64,000 bases of DNA, from contig NZ_CP142394.1 in assembly GCF_035930445.1 (NCBI RefSeq), forward strand, positions 2,885,501-2,949,500, given 5' to 3'. The stretch's first letter is position 1, and the number at the start of each line of letters is the position of its first letter. This document shows positions 33,715 to 44,983 of the stretch, piece after piece. Both the position numbers and the translations under genes were made by a program. The stretch is from Sphingopyxis chilensis (lineage in GTDB: Bacteria > Pseudomonadota > Alphaproteobacteria > Sphingomonadales > Sphingomonadaceae). Below the pieces are notes generated by a model. That model searched no databases and was not told the origin of the DNA. It was given only the letters and a program-made list of their open reading frames with translations.

Positions 33715-36537
33715 TCAGGCTTTTTTCTTGGTACGGCGGATTTCGGCACGGACCGACAGACCCAGCGCGTCGGCGACGAGCGCCGACTGTTCGGTCTGGT
33801 GGCGGCTCATCAGGCCGGTGGCGGGCGAAGCTGCCGCGGCACGACCGGCGTAGCGCGGACGCATGCCCTTCTTGCCTGCTTCGATCAGCGATTCCTCGAT
33901 CAACTCGTTGACGAAGAACCAGGCGCCGTTGTTGCGCGGCTCCTCCTGCGCCCAGACGACATCCTCGAGCTTCGGCATCCGCTTCAGTCGAATCGCGAGC
34001 GCCTCCCCTGGGAAGGGATAGAGCTGTTCGATGCGGATCACCGTCGTATCGGTGAGCCCAGCGGCGTCGCGCGCCTCCATCAGGTCGTAACCGACCTTGC
34101 CCGAACAGAGGACGACGCGCTTGATGTCCTGGTCGGCGGGTGGCGCGCGATCCGACATGATGCGACGGAAATGCGCGTCGCCGATGAAGTCGCTGCGTTG
34201 CGAGACCGCCAATTTGTGGCGGAGCAGCGACTTGGGCGTCATGATGATGAGCGGCTTGCGGAACGAGCGAAGCATCTGGCGGCGCAGGACGTGGAAATAG
34301 TTCGACGGAGTCGAAATATTGCACACCTGGATATTGTCGCCGGCGCACAGTTGCAGGAAGCGTTCGAGGCGCGCCGAGCTATGCTCCGGACCCTGTCCTT
34401 CATAGCCGTGCGGCAACAACATCACGAGGCCGTTGGCGCGCAACCACTTGGCCTCGCCCGCGGCGATGAACTGGTCGATCATGATCTGCGCGCCGTTGGC
34501 GAAATCGCCGAACTGCGCTTCCCAGAGCACCAGGCTCTTCGGATCGGCCATCGCATAGCCATATTCGAAGCCGAGCACGCCATATTCGGAGAGCGGGCTG
34601 TCGAGCACCTCGAACCGGCCATGTGGCACTGTCGTCAGCGGGATATATTTCGCCTCGGTTTTCTGATCGACCCAGACCGCGTGGCGCTGGCTGAAGGTAC
34701 CGCGGCCCGAATCCTGGCCCGACAGGCGCACCTGATAGCCTTCGCTCAGCAAGGTGCCGAAGGCGAGACTTTCTGCGGTCGCCCAGTCGAACACTTCGCC
34801 GTCCTTTTTGTCGGCGAACATCGCGCCGCGCGCGTCGATCACGCGGCGGAGCGTCTTGTGGGCCTCGACGTCGGCGGGAATCGTCGTCAGCGTGCGGCCG
34901 ATCGAATCGAACAGCTTTTCCGAAACGCCCGTCGCGATGTTGCGGCGCGCATTTTCGGGATCGGTCGGTGCATAAAGCCCCGACCAGCGGCCCGCGAACC
35001 AGTCGGCCTTGTTCGGCTTGTAAGTCTTCGCCGCTTCGAAATCGCCTTCCAGCCGCGCGGTGAATTCGGCGCGATGCGCGTCGGCCCAGCCCGCTTCGAT
35101 CACGCCCTCGTCCTGCAGCTTCGCCGCGCAAAGCTGCGACACCGGCGGATGCTTGCGGATGCGTTCGTACATCAGCGGCTGGGTGAACGAGGGCTCGTCA
35201 CCTTCATTGTGGCCGAAGCGGCGATAGCACCACATGTCGATCACGACGTCGCGCTTGAACTGCTGGCGGAAATCGATCGCGATCTTGCACGCAAAGGTCA
35301 CGGCCTCGGGATCGTCGCCGTTGACATGCAGGATCGGCGCCTGGACGCCCTTGGCGACGTCCGATGGATACGGCGACGAGCGTGCGAACTGCGGGCTGGT
35401 CGTGAAGCCGATCTGGTTGTTCACGATGAAGTGGATGCAGCCGCCGGTATTGTAACCGCGGATGCCCGAGAAGCCTAGGCATTCCCAGACGATCCCCTGC
35501 CCAGCAAAGGCCGCGTCGCCGTGGATCAGCACCGGCAGTACCTGTTCATGCTTTTGCAGGTCGTCGCGAACGACCTGCTGCGCGCGAACCTTTCCGAGCA
35601 CGACCGGGTCGACCGCTTCGAGGTGCGAGGGGTTGGGAACCAGCGACATATGCACCGAAATCCCGTCGAATTCGCGGTCGGTCGAGGTGCCGAGGTGATA
35701 TTTGACGTCGCCCGAACCGCCGATGTCGTCGGGGTTCGCGCTGCCGCCGGCGAATTCGTGGAAAATCACCTGATAGGGCTTCGCCATGACGTTCGCGAGC
35801 ATGTTGAGCCGCCCGCGATGCGCCATCCCGTAAACGATTTCCTTCACGCCATATTGGCCGCCATATTTGATGATCGATTCCATCGCGGGAATCATCGCCT
35901 CGCCGCCGTCCAGCCCGAAGCGTTTGGTGCCGACATATTTACGCGCGAGGAATTTCTCCCACTCCTCGGCCTCGATCACCTTTTTCAGGATCGCCTGCTT
36001 GCCTTCCTTGGTGAATTCGACGCTCTTGTCGGCGCCCTCCATCCGGTCCTGCAGGAAACGCCGCTCCTCGACGTCGGAAATGTGCATATATTCAAGGCCG
36101 ACATGGCCGCAATAATTGGCCTGAAGTATGCTGACAATCTCGCGCACCGTCGCGCGTTCGAGGCCCAGCGTGCCACCCAGCCAGACCGGGCGGTCGAGAT
36201 CGGCGCCGACGAAGCCGTGATATTCGGGCGTCAGGTCGGCGGGCAGCTCGCGCTGGATCAGGCCGAGCGGGTCGAGGTTGGCGGCAAGGTGACCGCGCAC
36301 GCGATAGGTGCGGATCAGCATCATCGCGCGGATCGAATCATCGGCGGCGCGCTCGACCTCGGCGCTCGACAGCGCGGCGCCCCCCTTCGTAGCCGCAGCC
36401 TTCACCGCGACCTGCATCTGCTGCGGGTCGAGCGCGGCGGTCAGGTCGTCGCTGTCGATGACGGGCCAGTTCTTGGGCGCCCAGCTCGGGCCGGCCTGCG
36501 GCTCGTCGATATCGAAGCTTTGTCGTTCGAGGTTCAT
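33715..36537 (-). CDS. odhA: 2-oxoglutarate dehydrogenase E1 component
   Basis: 940 residues, normal for a homodimeric OGDH E1. MNLERQSFDIDEPQAGPSWAP is taken as start. The N-terminal segment includes FMREGHR-like RVRGHLAANLDPLGL, then GMAHRGRLNMLANV, SHLEAVDPVVLG, HGDAAFAGQG, and the TPP-binding GCIHFIVNNQIGFTT and NGDDPEAV blocks, followed by the pyrimidine-binding domain with AEFGVL-like and HGYEGQGPEHSSAR. It decarboxylates 2-oxoglutarate and passes succinyl to the E2 encoded next door. It lies 85 bp behind sucD. A longer frame upstream lacks family support. Confidence 0.97.
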   Translation of the reverse strand: MNLERQSFDIDEPQAGPSWAPKNWPVIDSDDLTAALDPQQMQVAVKAAATKGGAALSSAEVERAADDSIRAMMLIRTYRVRGHLAANLDPLGLIQRELPADLTPEYHGFVGADLDRPVWLGGTLGLERATVREIVSILQANYCGHVGLEYMHISDVEERRFLQDRMEGADKSVEFTKEGKQAILKKVIEAEEWEKFLARKYVGTKRFGLDGGEAMIPAMESIIKYGGQYGVKEIVYGMAHRGRLNMLANVMAKPYQVIFHEFAGGSANPDDIGGSGDVKYHLGTSTDREFDGISVHMSLVPNPSHLEAVDPVVLGKVRAQQVVRDDLQKHEQVLPVLIHGDAAFAGQGIVWECLGFSGIRGYNTGGCIHFIVNNQIGFTTSPQFARSSPYPSDVAKGVQAPILHVNGDDPEAVTFACKIAIDFRQQFKRDVVIDMWCYRRFGHNEGDEPSFTQPLMYERIRKHPPVSQLCAAKLQDEGVIEAGWADAHRAEFTARLEGDFEAAKTYKPNKADWFAGRWSGLYAPTDPENARRNIATGVSEKLFDSIGRTLTTIPADVEAHKTLRRVIDARGAMFADKKDGEVFDWATAESLAFGTLLSEGYQVRLSGQDSGRGTFSQRHAVWVDQKTEAKYIPLTTVPHGRFEVLDSPLSEYGVLGFEYGYAMADPKSLVLWEAQFGDFANGAQIMIDQFIAAGEAKWLRANGLVMLLPHGYEGQGPEHSSARLERFLQLCAGDNIQVCNISTPSNYFHVLRRQMLRSFRKPLIIMTPKSLLRHKLAVSQRSDFIGDAHFRRIMSDRAPPADQDIKRVVLCSGKVGYDLMEARDAAGLTDTTVIRIEQLYPFPGEALAIRLKRMPKLEDVVWAQEEPRNNGAWFFVNELIEESLIEAGKKGMRPRYAGRAAAASPATGLMSRHQTEQSALVADALGLSVRAEIRRTKKKA

Positions 36538-36622
36538 CTGCTTTTCCACGGGGAGGAAGGGGTAGGTATTTTCATATGGGGAGCGGAGGCCCGCCGGCAA
36601 AGGGCGCCGGCGGGCCGCCTGC

Positions 36623-37513
36623 TCAGACGCGTTCCTTGAGCACTTCGGCGAGCGTCGTGCCGAGTTCAGACGGGCTCGCCGACACCTTGATGCCTGCGGC
36701 TTCCATCGCCGCGATCTTGCTTTCGGCGTCGCCCTTGCCGCCCGACACGATCGCCCCGGCGTGGCCCATGCGGCGCCCCGGAGGCGCCGTTCGGCCCGCG
36801 ATGAAGCCCGCCATCGGCTTCTTGCGGCCGCGCTTCGCTTCGTCGATCAGGAACTGCGCCGCCTGCTCCTCGGCGTCGCCGCCGATTTCGCCGATCATGA
36901 TGATCGATTTGGTCGCCTCGTCGGCAAGGAAGAGTTCGAGCACGTCGATGAAGTTGGTGCCGTTGACGGGGTCGCCGCCGATGCCGACCGCGGTGGTCTG
37001 GCCAAGGCCGACGTTCGTGGTCTGGAACACCGCTTCATAGGTGAGCGTGCCCGAGCGCGAGACGACGCCGACGCTGCCCTTTTTGAAGATGTTGCCGGGC
37101 ATGATGCCGATCTTGCATTCTTCGGGGGTCAGCACGCCGGGGCAGTTCGGGCCGATCAGGCGCGACTTCGAACCCGACAGCGCGCGCTTCACCTTGACCA
37201 TGTCGAGCACCGGAATGCCCTCGGTGATGCAGACGATCAGCTCGATCTCGGCGTCGATCGCCTCGAGGATCGAGTCGGCGGCAAACGGCGGCGGCACATA
37301 GATGACCGACGCGGTCGCGCCGGTCGCATGCTTCGCTTCGTCGACGGTGTTGAACATCGGCAGGCCGATGTGCGTCGTGCCGCCCTTGCCCGGCGTCACG
37401 CCGCCGACCATCTGCGTGCCATAGGCTAGCGCCTGTTCGGTGTGGAAAGTGCCGGTGGCACCCGTCATCCCTTGCGTGATGACCTTGGTATTCTTGTCGA
37501 TGAGAATGCTCAT
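36623..37513 (-). CDS. sucD: succinyl-CoA synthetase subunit alpha
   Basis: 296 residues. [18 protein letters not shown] begins the CoA-binding Rossmann domain; [13 protein letters not shown] and [20 protein letters not shown] follow, and the phosphorylated His251 lies in [13 protein letters not shown], matching E. coli His246. The enzyme makes ATP or GTP from succinyl-CoA and needs the beta subunit SucC, which usually precedes sucD. No sucC is present on either side. It lies between mdh (124 bp away, with a palindrome) and odhA. Confidence 0.97.
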   Translation of the reverse strand: MSILIDKNTKVITQGMTGATGTFHTEQALAYGTQMVGGVTPGKGGTTHIGLPMFNTVDEAKHATGATASVIYVPPPFAADSILEAIDAEIELIVCITEGIPVLDMVKVKRALSGSKSRLIGPNCPGVLTPEECKIGIMPGNIFKKGSVGVVSRSGTLTYEAVFQTTNVGLGQTTAVGIGGDPVNGTNFIDVLELFLADEATKSIIMIGEIGGDAEEQAAQFLIDEAKRGRKKPMAGFIAGRTAPPGRRMGHAGAIVSGGKGDAESKIAAMEAAGIKVSASPSELGTTLAEVLKERV

Positions 37514-37531
37514 AAATTTCGTTCCGTTTCT

Positions 37532-37633
37532 CGTGCCCCTGCGAACGCAGGGGCCCATCTCCAAATCTCTCGGCCACCCGCCGCCCGATCTTTTGGGGCG
37601 CAGGTGATGGGCCCCTGCGTTCGCAGGGGCACG
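37532..37633. repeat. perfect 27 bp inverted repeat between mdh and sucD
   Basis: 37532-37558 and 37607-37633 are exact reverse complements separated by 48 bases. Each arm is itself nearly palindromic around CCTGCGAACGCAGG, so each can form its own short hairpin as well. It occupies the 124 bp gap where sucC would normally be. It could uncouple sucD from mdh transcription or stabilise the mRNA ends. Confidence 0.9.
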
Positions 37634-37637
37634 GATA

Positions 37638-38937
<1,300 letters not shown>

Positions 38938-39981
38938 GTGACACGCGCGATCATCAGCTTCGACACCGAATTGTCGGCCGGCCTCTATCAACGGGGTCGT
39001 GACGCGCGCGCCAATTTCGAAAGCTCGATCCTCGGCCGCTGCCGCGACGGCGATTTCGGCATCCATTTCCAGATGGACATGCTGGAAGGATATGGGCTCA
39101 AGGGCGTGTTCTTCGTCGATCCGATGCCCGCGCTCGTCCACGGCCCGTCGATCGTCCGCGACATCGTCGCCCCGATCGTCGCGCGCGGTCACGAAGTGCA
39201 ATTGCACCTCCACACCGAATGGCTCGCCTTCGCGCGATTCAGCCCGGTCGGGCGGCTGACGGGGCGAAACATCGGCGACTTCCCGTTCGCGGCGCAGAAA
39301 AAGCTGATCGGGCTGGCGGCCGACATGCTGGTGCGCGCCGGCGCGCCCGACCCGGTCGCTTTTCGCGCCGGCAATTTCGGCGCCAACGACGATACGCTGC
39401 GCGCGCTGGACGCGCTCGGCTTCCTTTTCGACAGCAGCTTCAACGGGGCCCATGTCGGCCAGGGCTGTGATATCGCGCTCGACCGCCACAACATCGGGAT
39501 GCGCCTGCATCACGGTGTCTGCGAGGTGCCGGTCAGCGGCCTGATGGATGGCATCGACAGTTTTCGCCCGGCGCAGCTGTGCGCGATGTCCGAAGAAGAA
39601 ATGCGCGACGCGCTCGATCATGCGGCCACGAGCGGCGCGATCCAGTTCTCGGCCTTCAGCCACAGCTTCGAGTTGCTCAGCCGCGATCGCGCGGTCCCCA
39701 ACCGGCTGGCGATCACGCGCATGGAGGCGCTGTGCCGGGCGGTCGCCGCCGACCGCCGTGTGACCAACGGCGGCTTCGCCAACCTGCCCCAGCCGCCGGC
39801 GCGGCCGGGGCCGATCAGGGTGCCCGAACCGCGACCGTTCCGGACGCTCCGCCGCACCGCCGAGCAGGCGGCGGGGCATTTCGCGCACGAAATGCGCTAT
39901 GTTCGCAGCCTCGCCTATGTCGCCGCCAACACGTCACGCTGGGGGAAGATCGCCGGCGGCATCCTGTTGGCCATGGCCTAA
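38938..39981 (+). CDS. polysaccharide deacetylase-like protein
   Basis: 347 residues with GTG start. Features of the NodB/CE4 barrel are ISFDTE (Asp9 at the position of the catalytic base), the YGLKGVFFVDP strand, GHEVQLHLHTEW (His90, His92) for the metal, and VAFRAGNFGANDDTLRALDALGFLFDSSF near 122-150. The second Asp and the metal ligands are not perfectly canonical, so activity on an N-acetylated glycan is a prediction. It lies between mdh and zapE and overlaps the zapE tail by 48 bp on the opposite strand. It has no export signal. Confidence 0.78.
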   Translation: MTRAIISFDTELSAGLYQRGRDARANFESSILGRCRDGDFGIHFQMDMLEGYGLKGVFFVDPMPALVHGPSIVRDIVAPIVARGHEVQLHLHTEWLAFARFSPVGRLTGRNIGDFPFAAQKKLIGLAADMLVRAGAPDPVAFRAGNFGANDDTLRALDALGFLFDSSFNGAHVGQGCDIALDRHNIGMRLHHGVCEVPVSGLMDGIDSFRPAQLCAMSEEEMRDALDHAATSGAIQFSAFSHSFELLSRDRAVPNRLAITRMEALCRAVAADRRVTNGGFANLPQPPARPGPIRVPEPRPFRTLRRTAEQAAGHFAHEMRYVRSLAYVAANTSRWGKIAGGILLAMA

Positions 39982-41073
39982 CGCGAGATAGTCGTCCGAC
40001 TGCATTTCGGCGAGGCGGCTCGCGGTTCGCTCGAATTCGAACGCCCCGTCGCCCGCGACATAGAGCTGGTCGGGCATCGCCGCGGCGCTGGCGAGCAGTT
40101 TCACCCTATATTCGTAAAGCGCGTCGATCAGCGTCACGAAGCGCGCCGCCTCGTTGCGGTTTTCCGGCCCCATGCGCGGGATCCCCACGATGATCACGGC
40201 GTGGAAATGCCGCGCCACGGCGAGATAGTCGGCGGCGCCCCGCGCCTCGCCGCACAATCGCTTGAACGAAGAGACCGCGACGCCTTTCAGCGCCTTGGGC
40301 ACATGCAATATCCGCCCGCCGCCGACGTCAAGATCGAGGCTCGGAACATGCGCCCGGTCCTCGGGCGGATAGTCGGTGAGGCGGAAGAAGGCGGCCGACA
40401 GCGCGGCACTCGCGGCTTCATCGGCGGGAACGAACCAGCGCGCGCCGTCGCCCAGCCGGTCGCGGCGGTAATCGGTCGGCCCGTTCAGCCCCATCACGTC
40501 GAGCCGCTCCTCGACGAGCGCGATGAAGGGCAGGAAATGCTCGCGGTTGAGCCCGTCCTTGTAAAGATCCTGGGGCGGACGGTTCGACGTCGCCACCATG
40601 GTCACGCCATGTTCGATCAACGCGGTGAACAGGCGCGAAAGGATCATCGCGTCCGCGCTGTTGTTCACGACCATCTCGTCGAAGGCGAGGCAGCGCGTAT
40701 TTTCGGCGAGCGCCTCGGCAACGAGCGGGATCGGGTCGCCGCTCTCGCTCTTTCTGACCTCGCGCATCCGCGCATGGACGTCGAGCATGAAGGCGTGGAA
40801 ATGGACGCGTCGCTTCCGCTGGATGGCGAGCTGGTCGTAGAACAGGTCCATCAGCATCGACTTGCCGCGCCCGACCGCGCCCCACAGATAGACGCCGGTC
40901 AGCGCCTCTGGCTTGCGCCCTGCAAGCCGCCACAGCAGGCTGCCGCGGCGCGGCGCGGCCTCGAGTTCGGCCTGCAGCCGGTTCAGCCGCTCGGCGGCGG
41001 CACGTTGCTCGGGATCGGGACGAAGCTCGCCCGCCGCGACGAGCGCGTCATAGGCCGCAAGGACGGTGGTCAC
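39934..41073 (-). CDS. zapE: cell division ATPase ZapE (AFG1-type)
   Basis: 379 residues starting at GTG within the thioesterase stop (GTGA). Walker A is GAVGRGKS at 65-72; Walker B is in CLAFDEMVV; the AAA-like region also carries ATSNRPPQDLYKDGLNR. ZapE assists Z-ring constriction in E. coli, and its mitochondrial relative AFG1/LACE1 helps respiratory complex turnover, which fits its coupling to sdhB here. The C-terminal 15 residues overlap the convergent deacetylase-like gene. Confidence 0.95.
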   Translation of the reverse strand: MTTVLAAYDALVAAGELRPDPEQRAAAERLNRLQAELEAAPRRGSLLWRLAGRKPEALTGVYLWGAVGRGKSMLMDLFYDQLAIQRKRRVHFHAFMLDVHARMREVRKSESGDPIPLVAEALAENTRCLAFDEMVVNNSADAMILSRLFTALIEHGVTMVATSNRPPQDLYKDGLNREHFLPFIALVEERLDVMGLNGPTDYRRDRLGDGARWFVPADEAASAALSAAFFRLTDYPPEDRAHVPSLDLDVGGGRILHVPKALKGVAVSSFKRLCGEARGAADYLAVARHFHAVIIVGIPRMGPENRNEAARFVTLIDALYEYRVKLLASAAAMPDQLYVAGDGAFEFERTASRLAEMQSDDYLALGHGQQDAAGDLPPA

Positions 41074-41561
41074 TTCGAGTTCGCCTTGCGGATCGTTCCA
41101 GCGAAGCTCAGCACGATATGGCTGTCGCCGTCACCCTGTACGACCAGCCCGCGCAGGAAGATCAGCCGGCCGGTCTCGCGCACCAGTTCGACCACGGCAT
41201 CGAGCGGTTCCCCCACCCGCCCCGCGCCGACGAATTGCGTCGACAGATCGAGCGTCACCGAATGCCCCGCATTGAGCGAACCGAACTGGTGCGACGCGGC
41301 GAACAGCGCAATATCGACGAGCGCGAGCGTCACCGCGCCATGGACATTATCTCCCAGGTTGCTGTGCTTGCGTTCGGGAAGCATCCGCACCCTTGCGCGC
41401 GGGCGGCCATCCTCGGTCGGCGCTTCGACGCGCACCGTCAGCGGTTCGATGAAGCTGTTGAACCGCGTCGGATCCTTGAGATCCCAGCTGATCCAGCCGC
41501 CGTCCAGTTCCTCGGCGCTGAAATATTCGCGGCGCTTCGGCTCCTCTATCCCGTCGTTCAT
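41070..41561 (-). CDS. PaaI/YigI-type hotdog thioesterase
   Basis: 163 residues with the hotdog fold signature GDNVHGAVTLALVDIALFAA and GHSVTLDLSTQFVGAGRVGEPLDAV. Family members hydrolyse aromatic or short acyl-CoA thioesters. The start MNDGIEEPKRREYF is fused (ATGA) to the stop of the metallo-beta-lactamase gene; its own stop overlaps the zapE start. A PaaI thioesterase inside a respiratory/division operon has no evident pathway, and substrate is unknown. Confidence 0.88.
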   Translation of the reverse strand: MNDGIEEPKRREYFSAEELDGGWISWDLKDPTRFNSFIEPLTVRVEAPTEDGRPRARVRMLPERKHSNLGDNVHGAVTLALVDIALFAASHQFGSLNAGHSVTLDLSTQFVGAGRVGEPLDAVVELVRETGRLIFLRGLVVQGDGDSHIVLSFAGTIRKANSK

Positions 41562-42538
41562 ACCCTGCAATATCCGTCCAGTTTTCCCGAGCGAACAAGT
41601 TCGCCATAATAGTCGGCCATCGCCTTCGCGCGCACGGTGTCGCTGCCGATCCATTTTTTGGCGCCCGCGAGCCAGCCAGCCGAACAGGTCACAAGCGCGC
41701 CGGCCCCCTCGGCGCAAGCGATAAATTCGTCGAACGCCGCGTGCCACTGGTTAAAATCGGCCATCGGCATGATCGGCCCGTGACCCGGAACAATTTGCTC
41801 GGCGCCCGATGCCGCGACCTCGTCCAGTGCCTTCAACCAGCCCTCCGGGCAGGCGGTATCGAGAAAGGGGGCGGGAACCGTCACCAGATCGCCGACGATC
41901 GCACGCTTCTGTGCCGCATCGTAGATCCAGAGGTCGCGCTCTGTGACGGCATGGCGCGCGACGCGCAGCGACAGCGGCCGGCCCGCGATCGACATGTCGC
42001 GCGATTCGTCGACGACGATGTCAGGCCGCAGTTCCGCTCCGCGCGCGATGGTCGCGAGATCGCTCTCGACTTCCGCAATCGCGCTTGCCGGAATAGCTCC
42101 CTCGGCCAGCGCCTTGCGCGACGATTCGGCGCTCTTCGCTAGGAAGCCGGTCAGCGCCCCATCGATCGCCGATGTGCCATAGACCTTGATATCCGGAAAC
42201 GCGGCCTTCAGCGCCGGATTGCCGCTGACATGATCGAGATGCCAGTGCGTGTTGACGATCGCGACGGGCGTCATGCCGATCCCGCTTAGCCCCTGCTTGA
42301 TCGCCATGAGATGCGCGTCGTGGCGCCCGCTGTCGATCACGAAAGCGCCCTCGGGCCCATAGAGGATCAGGCTGTTGCCGTCGGGCGAGCGGCCGGGATC
42401 GAAGCCACCGCCGATCAGGAAAGTCGCCCCGCCGATGCCATGCGCATAGGTGCGCGGCATCGCCGCATATTCGACCTCGGGATTGGCAGCACAACCGGCG
42501 CATGCCAGCGCGAGCAGCGCCGGCAGCCACCTCCACAT
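41558..42538 (-). CDS. metallo-beta-lactamase-fold hydrolase, lipoprotein
   Basis: 326 residues. [16 protein letters not shown] is a lipoprotein signal (Cys16). The metal motif NTHWHLDHVSGN places HxHxDH at 98-103, with later His residues in VPGHGP. The extended C-terminal region is not that of a true B1 beta-lactamase; the family includes quinoprotein relay and SoxH-like hydrolases. Its start shares one base with the sdhB stop, so it is translated from the sdhB message. The reason for coupling a periplasmic hydrolase to a TCA enzyme is unclear. Confidence 0.88.
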   Translation of the reverse strand: MWRWLPALLALACAGCAANPEVEYAAMPRTYAHGIGGATFLIGGGFDPGRSPDGNSLILYGPEGAFVIDSGRHDAHLMAIKQGLSGIGMTPVAIVNTHWHLDHVSGNPALKAAFPDIKVYGTSAIDGALTGFLAKSAESSRKALAEGAIPASAIAEVESDLATIARGAELRPDIVVDESRDMSIAGRPLSLRVARHAVTERDLWIYDAAQKRAIVGDLVTVPAPFLDTACPEGWLKALDEVAASGAEQIVPGHGPIMPMADFNQWHAAFDEFIACAEGAGALVTCSAGWLAGAKKWIGSDTVRAKAMADYYGELVRSGKLDGYCRV

Positions 42539-43320
42539 CAGACGTGCCGCTCGGCTTCCAGCTTCTTGATTTCGGCGATCGCGCGCGCGGGGCTGAGGCC
42601 CTTCGGGCACGCATTGGCGCAGTTCATGATCGTGTGGCAGCGATAGAGGCGGAAGGGGTCTTCGAGCTCGTCGAGCCGCTCGCCCGTCATCTCGTCGCGG
42701 CTGTCTGCGAGCCAGCGATAGGCCTGAAGCAGGATCGCGGGGCCAAGGAACTTGTCACTGTTCCACCAATAGCTCGGGCAGCTGGTCGAGCAGCAGGCGC
42801 ACAAGATGCACTCGTAGAGTCCGTCGAGCTTTTCGCGTTCCTGGGGCGATTGCAGCCGTTCCTTGCCGCTCGGCGTCGTCGTCTTGGTCTTGAGCCAAGG
42901 TTCGATCGACGCATATTGCGCATAAAAATGGGTGAAGTCGGGGACGAGGTCCTTGATCACGTCCATCGCGGGCAGCGGCGTGATCGTGATGTCGCCCTTC
43001 AGATCCTCGATCGCGGTGGTGCAGGCGAGGCCGTTCTTGCCGTTCATGTTCATCGAACAGCTGCCGCAAATGCCTTCCCGGCACGAACGGCGGAAAGTCA
43101 GCGTCGAATCCTGCTCGCTCTTCATCTTGATGAGCGCGTCGAGCACCATCGGGCCGCATTTTTCGGTGTCGATCTCGAACGTGTCGAAATGCGGGTTCTG
43201 ACCCTTGTCGGGGTCGTAGCGATAGACCTTGAATTTCTTGACGGCGGTCGCACCCTCGGCCTTGTGGACCTTGCCCGTCTTTTGCGGGCGGCTGTTCTTG
43301 GGCAGGACAAATTGGGCCAT
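42538..43320 (-). CDS. sdhB: succinate dehydrogenase iron-sulfur subunit
   Basis: 260 residues. The [2Fe-2S] cluster is bound by Cys80, Cys85, Cys88 and Cys100; the [4Fe-4S] and [3Fe-4S] ligands lie in [12 protein letters not shown] (171-182) and [15 protein letters not shown] (228-242). SdhB carries electrons from the flavin subunit to quinone. [17 protein letters not shown] was chosen as start. sdhA, sdhC and sdhD are absent upstream, where a divergent flippase gene begins, so sdhB is separated from the rest of complex II. It leads an operon with the MBL, thioesterase and zapE genes. Confidence 0.97.
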   Translation of the reverse strand: MAQFVLPKNSRPQKTGKVHKAEGATAVKKFKVYRYDPDKGQNPHFDTFEIDTEKCGPMVLDALIKMKSEQDSTLTFRRSCREGICGSCSMNMNGKNGLACTTAIEDLKGDITITPLPAMDVIKDLVPDFTHFYAQYASIEPWLKTKTTTPSGKERLQSPQEREKLDGLYECILCACCSTSCPSYWWNSDKFLGPAILLQAYRWLADSRDEMTGERLDELEDPFRLYRCHTIMNCANACPKGLSPARAIAEIKKLEAERHV

Positions 43321-43438
43321 ATCGCGGTCTTCCCTATGCAATTGCGCGCTGCCTAGACCCGAATGGCGGCCTCGACAAGGGGGTGAACGCGCGAAAGCCG
43401 CTGGCGGCGCGCCGGACGAGCCGCTAGGTGCGGCAACG

Positions 43439-44983
43439 ATGAGCGAAGACGTCGTCCAACCCGCCGTTACCAGCCGCAGCGTCGCGCGCGGGCTCGGCAC
43501 GACCGTGCTGGCGCGACTGGGCGCGGTGGTCGAAATCGTCGCACAGCCGCTCTATGTCCTGATGTTCGGTTTAGCGGGCTACGGCCTCTATGCGGTGCTG
43601 TGGGCGGCGGTGAACCTGCTCGAAAATATCTTCGATCTCGGCATGACGAGCGCGATGCAGCGCACCGTCCCGCAATCGGCAAGCGGCGCCGACGCCGCCG
43701 CGGCGCTGCGCACGGCGATGGTCTTCGGCGTCGGACCGTGCATTCTCGTCGCGGCGCTGGTCTCCGTCTTCGCCGCCGACCTCGGGCCGCTGCTCAACGT
43801 CGCGGCGAAGGACCGCGACCTTGTCACACCCGCGATCCGCATCTTCATATGGGCGCTGCCGCTGTGGGCCTTTGTCGAGATTGCCACCTCGGCGCTGCGC
43901 GCGCGCATGGTTTTCGGCGCCGAAATCCGCCTGCGCATCGTCTGGGAACAGGTGATGCGTCTGGTCTTTGCCGGATTGTTCTTCGCGGGCGGTCTAGGCC
44001 TCAAGGGGCTGTTCATCGCGCACCTCTGCTCGCTTGCGATCACCGCCGCGCTCAGCATCCGCCTGCTCGCGCGCCACTACAGCTTCGTCGACCTGTGGCG
44101 TGGTCCGTGGGCGGGCGAAACGGCGCGCAACACCTTCTGGGCCGGGCTCTCAATCCTGCCGTCCAACATCATCACGCGGCTGTTCGGCGACGCGCCGGCG
44201 TTGATCCTCAACATGCTGCTCCCCGGCGCGGCCGGCGCCGCGGCGGCGGGCCTGTTCACGATCGCGCGCAAGCTGTCGAGCGTCGTCCAACTCGTCCGCA
44301 TCGCCTTCTCCTATGTCATGGCGCCACTCGCGGCGAGCGCCGAACGCGAGGATCGGCGCCAAGTCGCTGTCATCTATGCCTATGCGACGCGGCTGATCCT
44401 GGCCATCGCGCTGCCCCTCGCCGCGGTGCTCGCGGCGGGCAGCGCGTCGCTGCTCGGCCTGTTCGGCCATGGGGCACAGGCGGCGCAAGCGGCGCTGGTC
44501 ATCCTGCTATTCGCGCGCGCCGCCGAAGCGGTGCTCGGCATTTCGGCGCCGGTGTTGCAAGTCGTCGCCGCCTTTCGTCACCAGCTTACCGCCAGCGTCT
44601 TTGGCGTCGGTGTCGCGATCGGTTCCGGCTGGTTGATCGTGGGTCATCTCGATCCGTTGACGGGCGTGACGCTGGCTACGGCCCTCGGCCTTGTGGTGAT
44701 GGGCGCTATCCCCACGATACAGCTCGCGATTACCGAGAAACTGCACCCTTTCGACGCGCAATTTCCGGCGGTGGCGCTGCGCGGCGTGGCAATCACCCTC
44801 GTCGCAGGCACCGCGGCCATGGCCGCCGACCTTTTGCCCGACGCGCTTTCGCTGCCGCTGCTCGGGCTGATCGCCGCCGCGTCGATATGGCTCGCGCTGC
44901 GCTTTGCCTTGCCGCTCGCGGATCGCATGTCGTTGGGCAAGACCGGTCGCAAGCTCCGGCTGTTTGACCAAGAAGACGCATGA
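43439..44983 (+). CDS. MATE/polysaccharide-type lipid-linked flippase
   Basis: 514 residues with about 12-14 transmembrane helices and a short cytosolic N-terminus ending in [18 protein letters not shown]. The helix pattern, and the [22 protein letters not shown] segment, resemble polysaccharide exporters of the PST/Wzx group. Members flip lipid-linked oligosaccharides or other lipids across the inner membrane. It begins a five-gene coupled operon with the HAD and TagF-like genes, which suggests that its cargo is a polyol-phosphate-modified lipid. A frame starting further upstream crosses the divergent sdhB region and was not used. Confidence 0.85.
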   Translation: MSEDVVQPAVTSRSVARGLGTTVLARLGAVVEIVAQPLYVLMFGLAGYGLYAVLWAAVNLLENIFDLGMTSAMQRTVPQSASGADAAAALRTAMVFGVGPCILVAALVSVFAADLGPLLNVAAKDRDLVTPAIRIFIWALPLWAFVEIATSALRARMVFGAEIRLRIVWEQVMRLVFAGLFFAGGLGLKGLFIAHLCSLAITAALSIRLLARHYSFVDLWRGPWAGETARNTFWAGLSILPSNIITRLFGDAPALILNMLLPGAAGAAAAGLFTIARKLSSVVQLVRIAFSYVMAPLAASAEREDRRQVAVIYAYATRLILAIALPLAAVLAAGSASLLGLFGHGAQAAQAALVILLFARAAEAVLGISAPVLQVVAAFRHQLTASVFGVGVAIGSGWLIVGHLDPLTGVTLATALGLVVMGAIPTIQLAITEKLHPFDAQFPAVALRGVAITLVAGTAAMAADLLPDALSLPLLGLIAAASIWLALRFALPLADRMSLGKTGRKLRLFDQEDA

